Shown: positions 7,117 through 15,658, numbered from the stretch's first letter. The stretch: DNA of 64,000 bases from Salinimicrobium sp049680855 (GCF_049680855.1 NZ_JBMPGS010000001.1:558001-622000), one strand, 5' to 3'. Numbers and translations are program-made. The notes: generated by a model not told the origin, from the sequence alone.

Positions 7117-8487
7117 ATGACTATGGATCCGTTTTTTATAAAAGCAATACAACTTTTTCTCAGTTTATCAATTCTTATTGTACTTCACGAGCTGGGGCAT
7201 TTTATTCCAGCGAAGATATTCAAGATCAAAGTAGAGAAATTCTTTCTCTTTTTTGACGTGAAATTTGCTCTTTTTAAGAAGAAGATAGGGGATACGGTTT
7301 ACGGCATGGGCTGGCTTCCGCTTGGGGGTTATGTGAAAATCGCCGGGATGATTGATGAAAGTATGGACAAGGAGCAAATGGCTCAACCGCCACAGCCCTG
7401 GGAATTTCGAAGTAAACCGGCATGGCAGCGTCTAATTGTTATGTTGGGCGGGGTAACTGTTAATATCGTGCTGGGATTTGTTATTTACATGATGATCTTA
7501 TTTGTTTGGGGTAGCGGTTATGTAGGTGCCGAAGATATGCCCAACGGTTTTGCCGTGGCAGATACTTTTAAAGAATACGGCTTTGAAGACGGCGACCGGA
7601 TAGTTGAGGTAAATGATAAAGAATTCAGGAACAGTCTCGATATCAACAAGCACCTTTTTTTAAGGGATGTTTCGAGTATTACTGTTTTACATCAAAACGG
7701 GGAAGAAGAAACCATCTCAATTCCTGAAGATATAGGATCACAAATGTTTCAGCAAGGCGTGATGCAGCCTTTTGTGCCAATTGAACGACCTGTTTTAGAT
7801 TCCATACAGCCGGGAAGCCCCGCCGAACTTGCAGGACTACAACCAGGAGATGAAGTTGTTTCTGTCAATGAAATTGAAATTGGTTATTGGCACGAACTTA
7901 CCAGAGAAGTGCAAAACACCACTGATGGGCCAGTTAGACTGGTAATAAGAAGAGAAGGACAGTTTGAGAGCATTCCTGTCAATCCTGAAGGAAACCTCGA
8001 AGGAGGCGAATTCCAGACTATGGATATCACTCCTAATGAAGAAGGAAATTTAGGTTTTTATATAGATCGCGAAATCACTCCAAAGTTCGAAACTTACAGT
8101 TTAGGAGAAAGTATAGAAAAAGGTTTTAGTTATGGGTACTGGACCTTACACGACTATGTGGCACAATTTAAATATGTGTTTACCAAAAAAGGCGCAACCC
8201 AGGTGGGTGGCTTTGGAGCCATTGGTGGCCTTTTCCCTGATTCCTGGAACTGGCAGTCATTTTGGGGTACAACAGCATTTATATCCATTATCCTAGCATT
8301 TATGAACATACTTCCTATTCCTGCTTTAGATGGAGGACATGTGACTTTCCTTCTGTATGAAATGATCACCGGAAGAAAACCGAATGATAAATTCATGGAA
8401 TACGCGCAAATGGTAGGCTTTTTCATACTAATTGCCCTGGTGCTTTTTGCAAACGGAAATGATCTATACCGCTGGTTGTTTGAATAA
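7117..8487 (+). CDS. rseP: RseP-type site-2 intramembrane metalloprotease
   Basis: A 456-residue inner-membrane protease of family M50B. The zinc site HELGH is at residues 24-28 in the first transmembrane helix, and the second metal motif, in NILPIPALDGGH, ends at residue 408 in a C-terminal helix. Between them lie one or two PDZ-like regions (about 130-290), of which QPGSPAELAGLQPGDEVVSVN is the clearer. The enzyme cuts membrane-embedded anti-sigma factors and signal-peptide remnants. No sigma-E system is nearby. The gene has its own promoter and a terminator. The start MTMDP and MDP two codons later are both possible. Confidence 0.95.
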   Translation: MTMDPFFIKAIQLFLSLSILIVLHELGHFIPAKIFKIKVEKFFLFFDVKFALFKKKIGDTVYGMGWLPLGGYVKIAGMIDESMDKEQMAQPPQPWEFRSKPAWQRLIVMLGGVTVNIVLGFVIYMMILFVWGSGYVGAEDMPNGFAVADTFKEYGFEDGDRIVEVNDKEFRNSLDINKHLFLRDVSSITVLHQNGEEETISIPEDIGSQMFQQGVMQPFVPIERPVLDSIQPGSPAELAGLQPGDEVVSVNEIEIGYWHELTREVQNTTDGPVRLVIRREGQFESIPVNPEGNLEGGEFQTMDITPNEEGNLGFYIDREITPKFETYSLGESIEKGFSYGYWTLHDYVAQFKYVFTKKGATQVGGFGAIGGLFPDSWNWQSFWGTTAFISIILAFMNILPIPALDGGHVTFLLYEMITGRKPNDKFMEYAQMVGFFILIALVLFANGNDLYRWLFE

Positions 8488-8511
8488 TCTGAGAATAAAA
8501 CCGATAATATT

Positions 8512-8541
8512 AAAGCTGAAAACGTGCATGTTTTCAGCTTT
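8512..8541 (+). terminator. intrinsic terminator of rseP
   Basis: A perfect 12-bp stem (8512-8523 and 8530-8541) with a 6-nt loop is followed by TGTTTTATT. It lies 24 bp past the rseP stop and 17 bp before the next gene. Confidence 0.85.
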
Positions 8542-8558
8542 GTTTTATTAGAACTGTT

Positions 8559-10175
8559 ATGAAATATTTTAAAGCCATTTTTATTTTCTTCTTCCTGGTT
8601 TCATGTTCAAAAGATGAGACTTCGATTAATGACCAATTTGCTTTAACTACAGAAGTACAGCCGGCAGAAGGCGGTGTTGTTTCTCCTTCAGAAGGAAATT
8701 ATGAGTCCGGTGCAAAGGTGGAATTACATGCGCAACCTGCAAACGGTTACAGGTTTGTTTCCTGGCAGGGAGATCTTTCGGGAAGTGATAATCCTGCCGA
8801 AGTAATTTTCAATGAGAACAAAGATATTACAGCTGTTTTTGAAAAAGCTGCTGCAGAATCTATTGTAATTTATTCCATAAATGATCCTCATGGCAAGATC
8901 AACAACTTTGCACGAATAAAAGCTGTTATTGAAAAAGAGAAAGAAACCGAATCTCAGGTGTTTTTCGTTTGTGGAGGAGATATTTTCTCCGGAAATCCAA
9001 TTGTAGACTATCATCCCGAGAAAGGTTCTCCTATTGTAGATCTTATGGGAAAAGCAGGGATGGATGTAAGTGTAATAGGGAACCATGAATTTGATTACGG
9101 CCAGGAAATTCTAAATAATCGGATGGAACAGGCTTCTTTTCCATTCCTTTTAGCTAATGTAAGTAAAGGTTCCGGAGAACTGAATATGCCGCAAGGACAG
9201 GTGAATATCGAAAAAGACGGTTTTAATATAGCTTTTATTGGAGTTGTGGAAACTGGCTCGCCAGATCATACTCCGCTTACCCATCCAAAAAAGGTCACCG
9301 GACTTGAATTTTCTGAAGGAGTGGAAGCTGTGGGAGCGTATGAGGATAATGAAGATGTCAAAAATGCCGATTTAGTGGTGGCTTTAACGCATTACGGGCA
9401 ATACGGTGACCGGCAAATCCTTCAGCAACATGATTTTATTGACCTTGTAATTGGCGGCCATAATCACATGGTTTACAGCGAAAAGGTAGCCGGAAGGTAT
9501 ATGGTACAATCGGGGTCTGATCTAAAATATCTTACCAAATTGTCTTTAGACGTAAGAGATGGTGAAATTCTTGACTATGAATACGAATTGATTGATCTTA
9601 ATGAAATAGAAATTCTTGATGAAGCTTTACAGGAAGAAATTTCAGAATATAACAATATTCCCGAGCTTTTTGTGGAGATAGGAACTTCTCTTCAGGATCA
9701 TACTTATGCTGAAACTGCTTGTTTTTATACTGATGCGCTCAGAACTATTACCGGTGCAGATCTTGTGTTTCAGAATTACGGCGGAATAAGAGCGGGGCTG
9801 GATTACGGAAGCATCACTCCATTTGATATTTATACCATAGACCCGTTTGGGAATGGACTGGATACCTTTGAAATGACTGTAGGCGAACTTAAGACGTTCT
9901 TTGATTCCGGCGATGCACCTGCGCTGGCATATTCCGGGGTAAAAATGGAAAGGCGTAATGGAAATACTGTTTTTCGAGATTCCTCGGGAAAGGTACTGGC
10001 AGATGATATGCTCCTTACCGTGGCACTGAATGATTACATATCAAATGTTTATCCGGTTTATTTTGGTGCTCCCGTTAGAACCTATGAAAAGACAACTGCC
10101 GAATATATTATTGACTACCTCGAGCAATACCAGTCTGAAATTAATTATGGGAATTGTGAACGCAGCAGCAGGTAA
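8559..10175 (+). CDS. 5'-nucleotidase/UshA-family lipoprotein with N-terminal InlB-type repeat domain
   Basis: A 538-residue lipoprotein with a lipobox at LVSC (Cys16). Residues 28-95 form a small beta domain of the bacterial repeat (InlB B-repeat) kind, ending in VSWQGDLSG and ITAVFEK. The metallophosphatase domain (about 100-330) shows NDPHG (D109, H111), GGD (D141), GNHEFDYG (174-181), LTHYG and GGHNH. The C-terminal nucleotidase domain (about 370-520) contains NYGGIRAGLDYG. All catalytic motifs are intact, so it probably dephosphorylates nucleotides or related phosphoesters at the cell surface or in the periplasm. The repeat domain is not usual in UshA and may bind the envelope or substrate. 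Confidence 0.9.
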   Translation: MKYFKAIFIFFFLVSCSKDETSINDQFALTTEVQPAEGGVVSPSEGNYESGAKVELHAQPANGYRFVSWQGDLSGSDNPAEVIFNENKDITAVFEKAAAESIVIYSINDPHGKINNFARIKAVIEKEKETESQVFFVCGGDIFSGNPIVDYHPEKGSPIVDLMGKAGMDVSVIGNHEFDYGQEILNNRMEQASFPFLLANVSKGSGELNMPQGQVNIEKDGFNIAFIGVVETGSPDHTPLTHPKKVTGLEFSEGVEAVGAYEDNEDVKNADLVVALTHYGQYGDRQILQQHDFIDLVIGGHNHMVYSEKVAGRYMVQSGSDLKYLTKLSLDVRDGEILDYEYELIDLNEIEILDEALQEEISEYNNIPELFVEIGTSLQDHTYAETACFYTDALRTITGADLVFQNYGGIRAGLDYGSITPFDIYTIDPFGNGLDTFEMTVGELKTFFDSGDAPALAYSGVKMERRNGNTVFRDSSGKVLADDMLLTVALNDYISNVYPVYFGAPVRTYEKTTAEYIIDYLEQYQSEINYGNCERSSR

Positions 10176-10285
10176 ATAATTTGGTTTGTGATTTTGTTTG
10201 TGCTATGGGTTCAAAAATGGCAAAAAAAGAAGTAATTTTTATTTACTTTTTTATCTGAAAATTTAGCGGAAATCAAAAATTACAT

Positions 10286-10293
10286 TATATTTG
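10286..10293 (+). promoter_or_regulatory. -7 promoter box for the tRNA-Asn pair
   Basis: TATATTTG matches TAnnTTTG and ends 24 nt before the first tRNA. A 6-bp hairpin, GCAACC and GGTTGC with an 8-nt loop, falls in the leader between the box and the tRNA. Confidence 0.55.
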
Positions 10294-10317
10294 CAACCGC
10301 AAAAATGGTTGCGACAT

Positions 10318-10391
10318 TCCTCCTTAGCTCAGTTGGTTAGAGCATCTGACTGTTAATCAGAGGGTCCTTGGTTCGAGCCCAAGAGGAGGAG
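10318..10391 (+). tRNA. tRNA-Asn (anticodon GTT), first copy
   Basis: A 74-nt cloverleaf. The acceptor TCCTCCT pairs with AGGAGGA and the discriminator is G. The anticodon stem TCTGA/TCAGA encloses loop CTGTTAA with anticodon GTT, and the T-arm is CTTGG/CCAAG with TTCGAGC. CCA is not encoded. A second, nearly identical gene follows 54 bp later. Confidence 0.97.
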
Positions 10392-10445
10392 CAAAATTTA
10401 AAGGTTGTTAGTGGCCTTTTAAAATCACTAAAGACATATTGAAAT

Positions 10446-10519
10446 TCCTCCTTAGCTCAGCTGGTTAGAGCATCTGACTGTTAATCAGAGGGTCCTTGGT
10501 TCGAGCCCAAGAGGGGGAG
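10446..10519 (+). tRNA. tRNA-Asn (anticodon GTT), second copy
   Basis: Differs from the first copy at one D-loop base and one acceptor base (AGGGGGA in place of AGGAGGA), which makes a G-U pair in the acceptor stem. CCA is not encoded. A GC-rich hairpin follows directly as terminator. Confidence 0.97.
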
Positions 10520-10525
10520 CTTTCT

Positions 10526-10552
10526 AAAAGCCGGCCATAGGTCGGCTTTTTT
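10526..10552 (+). terminator. terminator after the tRNA-Asn pair
   Basis: AAGCCGGCC pairs with GGTCGGCTT (one G-U pair) around a 3-nt loop, followed by six T in all. It lies 7 bp past the second tRNA. Confidence 0.75.
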
Positions 10553-10599
10553 GTTGAATTATTTTTGGGCGAGAAGTTTATCCCGAGCGTAGTCGAGGG

Positions 10600-10650
10600 G
10601 AGCCCAAGAGGGGGAGCAAATAAAGCCAGCCATTGAGGTTGGCCTTTTTG
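10600..10650 (+). pseudogene. decayed third tRNA-Asn tail with duplicated terminator
   Basis: Eighteen bases at 10600-10617 are identical to 10503-10520, the T-loop-to-acceptor end of the second tRNA-Asn. They are followed at 10622-10650 by a degenerate version of its terminator (AAAGCCAGCC...GGTTGGCC then five T). No D-arm or anticodon arm remains. It is either the remnant of a third tandem copy or a scar of recombination at the tRNA 3' end. Confidence 0.6.
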
Positions 10651-10961
10651 TTTTTAAAGTCCGGCTTTGTATTCAGTTTACATTTTATTTTCAGAAAAAC
10701 TGAATCGTTTTTATACGGGTTCGACATCAGATTTAAAAGAGAGGCTGAAATAGTACATAGAAACTCTAAGGAGCAACCTATCTTCTAAAATTGCCCTCGG
10801 CTCTTCATGAATTATTAATAAAATTTTGGTAGAACTATAATAATCAAATGAATCTCTGAACCTTAAATTAGTATTCTTAAGTCAGAAATAAGTTATTTCT
10901 GAATTACTAACCGTACCTGTATTCTACATAAAACAGGTATCAGTGAATACCTTCAGGTGAG
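10651..10961 (+). promoter_or_regulatory. non-coding region with two inverted repeats upstream of the EamA transporter
   Basis: No gene is visible in these 311 bases. A perfect 9-bp inverted repeat with 1-nt centre, CAGAAATAA-G-TTATTTCTG, is at 10883-10901. A second, TACCTGT at 10914-10920 and ACAGGTA at 10933-10939, lies 23 bp before the start codon. Both look like operators or an RNA hairpin controlling the transporter. No clear TAnnTTTG box was found. Confidence 0.45.
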
Positions 10962-11840
10962 ATGAAGAAAAAAATAATTCTGCTAAGCATTGGTTTTGTA
11001 TTGTTATGGAACTCCGGGTTTATAGGTGCTGAATACGGCCTCCCCTATACCGGTCCTTTTACCTTGATCTTTTGGCGTTACCTCGCCGTTACTCTGCTTA
11101 TTGCAGTATACCTAATCTTGAGAAAGCGATTGAAATGGATTGGCTTCAGGGCTGCTTCATTAAATATGCTAATTGGTTTTTTGGCTCATGGGGTGTGGCT
11201 TACCTGCGTTCTGTTTGCCTTAGATAATGAAGTTCCTGCAGGAATTGTGGCCCTGGTGGTAGCCCTTCAGCCATTAGCAACAGGAGCACTTTCAGGATAT
11301 GTTACCAGTGAAAAAACTGGAACATATCAATGGTGGGGTTTAATAGCCGGATTTGTAGGTGTAGCCGTCACTGTAGGCTTCCGCATAGGTGACGGGAATT
11401 CAGGATCTATTTTTGGTTATTTGATTCCTTTGTGCTCGGTGATAGGAATTACAATAGCTACTCTTATTCAACGAAGGATGGAAATTACTAATGACAGTGC
11501 AAAATTGCCATTAGACCAAACTCTTTTTTATCAAAGTTTTGCTACGGTATTGGTCTTATTGTTTCCGGCTTATTTTTTAGAGAATTTCCAAACCCAATGG
11601 AAACCTCAATTCGTATATGCCATGCTGTGGTTAATTGTAGGTGTCTCTCTTGGAGCTTATATATTGATGTGGAGTTTGATTGATAGACTTGATGCTACCC
11701 GCGTTGCAAGTTTATTTTATCTGGGGCCACCCGTCACTATGCTCATGGGGTGGATGGCTTTTGGTGATTCAATCATAACAACAGATGTTGTGGGTATTGT
11801 AATCGTATTTGTGGGGGTGCTATTAACCCAAAGAAACTAG
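10962..11840 (+). CDS. EamA/DMT-superfamily membrane transporter
   Basis: A 292-residue inner-membrane protein with about ten hydrophobic helices in two EamA repeats (roughly 1-140 and 150-292). It has the family landmarks LLWNSGFIGAEYGLPYTGP and FWRYLAV near the N-terminus and FYLGPPVTMLMGWMAFGD in the second half. Such transporters export amino acids or other small metabolites; the substrate cannot be predicted. It stands alone, with two inverted repeats upstream and a shared terminator with proC downstream. Confidence 0.88.
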   Translation: MKKKIILLSIGFVLLWNSGFIGAEYGLPYTGPFTLIFWRYLAVTLLIAVYLILRKRLKWIGFRAASLNMLIGFLAHGVWLTCVLFALDNEVPAGIVALVVALQPLATGALSGYVTSEKTGTYQWWGLIAGFVGVAVTVGFRIGDGNSGSIFGYLIPLCSVIGITIATLIQRRMEITNDSAKLPLDQTLFYQSFATVLVLLFPAYFLENFQTQWKPQFVYAMLWLIVGVSLGAYILMWSLIDRLDATRVASLFYLGPPVTMLMGWMAFGDSIITTDVVGIVIVFVGVLLTQRN

Positions 11841-11962
11841 ACTCAAAAATTCGATTGGTTGGTGGATAAGAACCCTGTCGGAATTCTTTTTAGATCTTCC
11901 GGCGACTGTTGAAATAAAAATTCCAGTTTAAATGATCATTTTTTAATAGGTCTTCATAAAAA

Positions 11963-11992
11963 AACCGGCAATGTTTTTCAACAAAGCCGGTT
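11963..11992. terminator. bidirectional terminator between the EamA transporter and proC
   Basis: AACCGGC (11963-11969) pairs with GCCGGTT (11986-11992) around a 16-nt loop, with an A-run on the left. The two genes converge here. Confidence 0.7.
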
Positions 11993-12016
11993 GTACTTAT
12001 TCTATTTCAAAACCCT

Positions 12017-12823
12017 CTAATCTTCTTCGCCCAGTTCTACTGCACGATTAAAGGCCGCATAAGCCGCTTCCTTGATCAATTCCTTTACATTATTATCATC
12101 CATAGAGTCAAGAGCTGCACGGGTGGTTCCTCCTTTGGAAGCCACACGTTCCATCCAAAGCGTAGGGGAAAGGTCATTTTTATTGAACAATTCAACAGCG
12201 CCTTCAAACGTCTGACTTACAAGTACCTTAGAATCATTCTCTGAAAAGCCCATTTTTCGAGCTGCTTCCAGCATTGAATTCATAAAGTAGAATACATAAG
12301 CGGGACCACTCCCCGATATTCCCGTAGAAGCATCGATAAAATTCTCATTTTTGACACGTATTGATTCTCCCGTCGTGTCCAGCAGATTTCGGATCATGAG
12401 CAATTCCACCCTGGATACTTCTTTTGATTCGGTGTAAGAAGTCACTCCTTTTCCTACCTGTGCAGGTAAGTTTGGCATAGTTCGCACCACTTTTTGTACT
12501 CCCAGTTGTTCCTGTATGGTTTCAATGGTCACCCCTGCCATTAGGGATACAATGATCTGGTCTTTGTTCACCATGGCTTTCATTTGCTCAAAAAGCTCCT
12601 CACTATGGTAGGGCTTCACGGCAATAAATACAATATCCGCTTTTGGAAGACAATCCTCCAGATTTTCGAAGACATTGAAAAGTGACATTTCTTTTAATGA
12701 AATTATTTTTTCGGGGGAAACATCAAAGATCATCAGCTTTTTCCTGTTGAGTAGTGCAGAGGATGCCATTCCTTCTGCATAGGTAAGGCCCATGTTTCCC
12801 GCTCCAATAACTAATACTTTCAT
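12017..12823 (-). CDS. proC: pyrroline-5-carboxylate reductase
   Basis: A 268-residue cytosolic enzyme that reduces 1-pyrroline-5-carboxylate to L-proline with NAD(P)H, the last step of proline synthesis. The dinucleotide-binding loop GAGNMG is at residues 7-12, and the family signature is visible in the C-terminal helical domain (STGISGSGPAYVFYFMNSMLEAARKMG and SKGGTTRAALDSM). The frame is open 19 codons further up, to 12880, but those residues are Ser/Lys-rich and unlike the family, so MKVLVIG at 12823 is the start. No other proline gene is adjacent. Confidence 0.95.
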   Translation of the reverse strand: MKVLVIGAGNMGLTYAEGMASSALLNRKKLMIFDVSPEKIISLKEMSLFNVFENLEDCLPKADIVFIAVKPYHSEELFEQMKAMVNKDQIIVSLMAGVTIETIQEQLGVQKVVRTMPNLPAQVGKGVTSYTESKEVSRVELLMIRNLLDTTGESIRVKNENFIDASTGISGSGPAYVFYFMNSMLEAARKMGFSENDSKVLVSQTFEGAVELFNKNDLSPTLWMERVASKGGTTRAALDSMDDNNVKELIKEAAYAAFNRAVELGEED

Positions 12824-13114
12824 TGTTTTGTTTTTTCGGTTACTTTTTTTGCTCTCTCCGGATCTACTTAGAGATCCCACACAAAATTTAAATATTATTT
12901 TGAGATTATCTGTGCAAAGACCGTACAGTGGGATACCAGTATTAAAAATTTCTTCAGATATTCCCGAAAATGCCTCTATACGCCTGATAAATAGTAAAGT
13001 AATAATATTTTCTTTAAAAAAGAAATTTACGCCATTCCGTCCTATACATGAAAATTAGTCAGGAATTCTTCAAGAAAGCTGGAACAGCTACATTTTTTCA
13101 AAGTGAATTATTGA

Positions 13115-13122
13115 TATATTTG
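13115..13122 (+). promoter_or_regulatory. -7 promoter box for the M28 peptidase
   Basis: TATATTTG matches TAnnTTTG and ends 32 nt before the ATG at 13155. Confidence 0.5.
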
Positions 13123-13154
13123 AAAAAAGTAATCCATCCAATAAAATAAAACTT

Positions 13155-14705
13155 ATGAAAAAACATTTTCAGAAACTCCTTTTGTGCTTTCTCTTGGCAG
13201 GAAATTTAGTAGTTGCGCAAGATGAGCAGGTCATTGATAACATCGTCAATGAAGCTGAAGAAAACTCACAACTTGAAGAACTTGCCCATGAACTACTCGA
13301 TGTGGTAGGGCCCCGTCTTGTAGGGACGCCGCAAATGAACCGTGCTCACAACTGGGCAGTTCAGAAATTTGAAAGCTGGAACATCTCTGCGGAAAAACAG
13401 CAGTGGGGGGAATGGCGCGGCTGGGAACGCGGTATTACACATATAGACATGGTTCATCCAAGGATTCAAAGCCTGGAAGGAAGACAACTCGCCTGGAGCC
13501 CTTCCACAGGGAGAAAGCCGGTAACTGCTGAAGTTATCACTCTTCCGGAAGTTACAGATTCTTTGTCCTTTCAAAAATGGCTTCCTAATGTAAAAGGGAA
13601 GTTTGTAATGATTTCCATGAATCAGCCAACAGGAAGACCAGATTACAACTGGGAAGAATTTGCAACTGAAGCTTCTTTTGAGAAAATGAAGAAGGAGCGC
13701 GATGCACAGGAGGACGCCTGGAGGGAAAAATTTAGAAATATGGGATATAATTCTCGCACCTTGCCTGCAGCACTGGAGAATGCCGGTGCCGTGGGAATCA
13801 TCAGCTCATACTGGTCACGTGGCTTTGGTGTGAATAAAGTATTTGGAGCCTATAGTAAAAAGGTGCCAACGCTTGATCTTTCTCTCGAAGACTACGGAAT
13901 GCTATATCGACTGGCAGAAAGCGGAAACAAACCTCAAATAAAAGTAGAAGCTCAATCCAAAGATCTTGGGACAGTTCCAACTTTTAATACAATTGCAGAA
14001 ATAAAAGGAACAGAAAAGCCTGAAGAATATATAATTCTTTCAGCTCATTTCGATTCCTGGGATGGTGCCACCGGTGCTACCGATAATGGAACAGGAACTA
14101 TTGTCATGATGGAAGCTGCACGTATCTTAAAAGAAGTATATCCTAACCCAAAAAGAACGATTCTTGTTGGGCTTTGGGGTAGTGAAGAGCAGGGCTTGAA
14201 CGGTTCTCGTGCTTTTGTAGAAGACCACCCCGAAATAGTCGCCAATGTGCAGGCGGTTTTCAATCAGGATAATGGAACGGGAAGAGTGGTAAACATCTCC
14301 GGAAACGGCTTTTTGCACGCCTATGATTATCTGGGGGACTGGCTCTCGAAGGTTCCAGACACGGTTGCAGATCATATTGAAACCAATTTCCCTGGAAGTC
14401 CCGGCCGTGGAGGATCTGACTATGCTTCTTTTGTAGCGGCAGGTGCACCGGCTTTTAACCTGAGTGCTTTAAATTGGTCATACTGGAATTACACCTGGCA
14501 CACCAATCGCGACACTTATGATAAGATCGTATTTGATGATGTGAGAAATAATGTCATTCTCACTGCAGTTTTAGCCTATATGGCGAGTGAAGACCCAGAG
14601 CGGACTTCCAGGGAGCAAATTAAGCTTGGAAACCATCCAAGAACTGGGGAGCCACAGGAATGGCCAACTCCGCGTTCCCCAACCCGTAAAGGTGGTCTGG
14701 ATTAG
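13155..14705 (+). CDS. secreted M28-family zinc aminopeptidase with PA domain insert
   Basis: A 516-residue exported protein with a signal peptide ending VVAQ (about 1-22). The M28 metal site is complete: H298 and D300 in AHFDSWDG, D310 in TDNGTG, E344/E345 in GSEEQG, D372 in QDNGTG, and H449 in WHTNRDTYD. Residues about 120-270 form a protease-associated (PA) region that would cover the active site. The enzyme should release N-terminal residues from peptides outside the inner membrane. The next gene on the right is convergent. Peptide preference is unknown. Confidence 0.92.
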   Translation: MKKHFQKLLLCFLLAGNLVVAQDEQVIDNIVNEAEENSQLEELAHELLDVVGPRLVGTPQMNRAHNWAVQKFESWNISAEKQQWGEWRGWERGITHIDMVHPRIQSLEGRQLAWSPSTGRKPVTAEVITLPEVTDSLSFQKWLPNVKGKFVMISMNQPTGRPDYNWEEFATEASFEKMKKERDAQEDAWREKFRNMGYNSRTLPAALENAGAVGIISSYWSRGFGVNKVFGAYSKKVPTLDLSLEDYGMLYRLAESGNKPQIKVEAQSKDLGTVPTFNTIAEIKGTEKPEEYIILSAHFDSWDGATGATDNGTGTIVMMEAARILKEVYPNPKRTILVGLWGSEEQGLNGSRAFVEDHPEIVANVQAVFNQDNGTGRVVNISGNGFLHAYDYLGDWLSKVPDTVADHIETNFPGSPGRGGSDYASFVAAGAPAFNLSALNWSYWNYTWHTNRDTYDKIVFDDVRNNVILTAVLAYMASEDPERTSREQIKLGNHPRTGEPQEWPTPRSPTRKGGLD

Positions 14706-14731
14706 TAAACTTTCACTTTTTCTATTATAGC

Positions 14732-14862
14732 AGAGGCTGTTTAAGAGCTTTAAAATGTCATTCTGAATTTATTTCAGAATCTTACTCATTTGAAATTCAA
14801 AAATGATGAGAACCTGAAACAAGTTCAGGTTGACGTAAAAGCAAGCTTTTAGACAGCCTCTT
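14732..14862. repeat. palindromic MITE-like intergenic element, copy A
   Basis: A roughly 131-bp element has terminal inverted repeats of about 19 bp: AGAGGCTGTTTAAGAGCTT on the left against the complement of the right end, with 2 mismatches. Each half carries its own inner palindrome, TTCTGAA...TTCAGAA at 14761-14778 and AACCTGAA...TTCAGGTT around 14811-14831. The whole folds as a long, branched hairpin. It also sits at a convergent gene end and may terminate both transcripts. A related core recurs at 15535-15602. Confidence 0.7.
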
Positions 14863-14864
14863 CT

Positions 14865-15428
14865 TTATTTCTGAAGAGGTTTTTCCCGCTCTAAATTCAG
14901 TTCCAATATTCCCTGCTGCACTTCATAACATGCACGCATGAGCAGCTTGAAATTTCCGCCCTGCAGGGCTTCAGTCAAAGCTTCCATTTCGGGAATGTAG
15001 CGCCGGGCGAAATTCCGGTCGTTTACCAGGATGTCCCTGGTATTATCGATAACATCAGCCAGTTTAATAGTTTTTGCCTCAGGACTGATTGTTGCCAGGC
15101 GTTCAACTTCTTTTTTCTTCCGTGCTTTCCGGTTTAAATGCTGGTAGTTCTCCTTGGTATACTCATCTGTGAGTTCTTCTACCAGTGTCGTTATTTTACG
15201 CCCAAACTTTCGCTCAATGTCCTGAAGGGAAACAGGAGTATCTTCCACAACATCGTGAAGGTAAGCCGCACATATCATTTCAGAAGAATGTGGAACCGTG
15301 CGCACGAGTTCTGCCACGCGTTTTGGATGTTCTATGTAAAGCTCTTCAATGTACTTCCTCTGCTGGTCTCCATGCGCCTTACGGGCAAATTCCAGCGCTT
15401 CTTTTTCCATAGCTGTAGATTTACCCAT
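14865..15428 (-). CDS. HD-domain hydrolase, SpoT/MESH1-like (p)ppGpp hydrolase domain
   Basis: A 187-residue stand-alone HD protein. Metal and catalytic motifs follow the (p)ppGpp hydrolase pattern: H34 (IEHPKRVAE), H58-D59 and E62-D63 in AAYLHDVVEDTP, and D125 in IKLADVIDNTRDI. There is no synthetase, TGS or ACT domain. Small alarmone hydrolases of this type (MESH1-like) remove the 3' diphosphate of (p)ppGpp; other nucleotide substrates are possible. It is flanked on both sides by related palindromic elements, which is unusual for a housekeeping gene. No clear promoter box was found upstream. Confidence 0.85.
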   Translation of the reverse strand: MGKSTAMEKEALEFARKAHGDQQRKYIEELYIEHPKRVAELVRTVPHSSEMICAAYLHDVVEDTPVSLQDIERKFGRKITTLVEELTDEYTKENYQHLNRKARKKKEVERLATISPEAKTIKLADVIDNTRDILVNDRNFARRYIPEMEALTEALQGGNFKLLMRACYEVQQGILELNLEREKPLQK

Positions 15429-15534
15429 AAAATAATCCTTTTCTAAAAAATATAAAAGATTATCTTTTCCTCACTTTTCAGGTGAAGAGGACATCAAAGA
15501 AAGAAGCTCCAAAAATGCCATTTTTGACTCTTAT

Positions 15535-15602
15535 TCTGAACTTTTTCAGAAGTAAAATAATTTTTGATCTTCAAGTACTATAACCTGAAAAAAGTTCAGG
15601 TT
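15535..15602. repeat. palindromic intergenic element, copy B
   Basis: Two perfect hairpins are spaced as in copy A: TTCTGAA-CTTT-TTCAGAA at 15535-15552 and AACCTGAA...TTCAGGTT at 15582-15602. The outer terminal repeats of copy A are not evident, so this is a shorter or eroded relative. A copy of the AAATGCCATTT motif lies just upstream, at 15513-15523. Confidence 0.6.
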
Positions 15603-15658
15603 GATGTTAAGTAGACTTTGAAAAACTACTTATCCTTCTGAAGGAAACTCTTTTTATG

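Noticed and set aside
10503..10617. Attachment-site pair of an integrated element at tRNA-Asn
   Set aside because: The 18-bp direct repeats are only about 80 bp apart with no integrase or cargo between. I kept it only as a possible scar.
13293..13574. Minus-strand open frame inside the M28 peptidase gene
   Set aside because: It lies wholly within a well-supported gene with intact catalytic motifs, and has no family features or promoter of its own.
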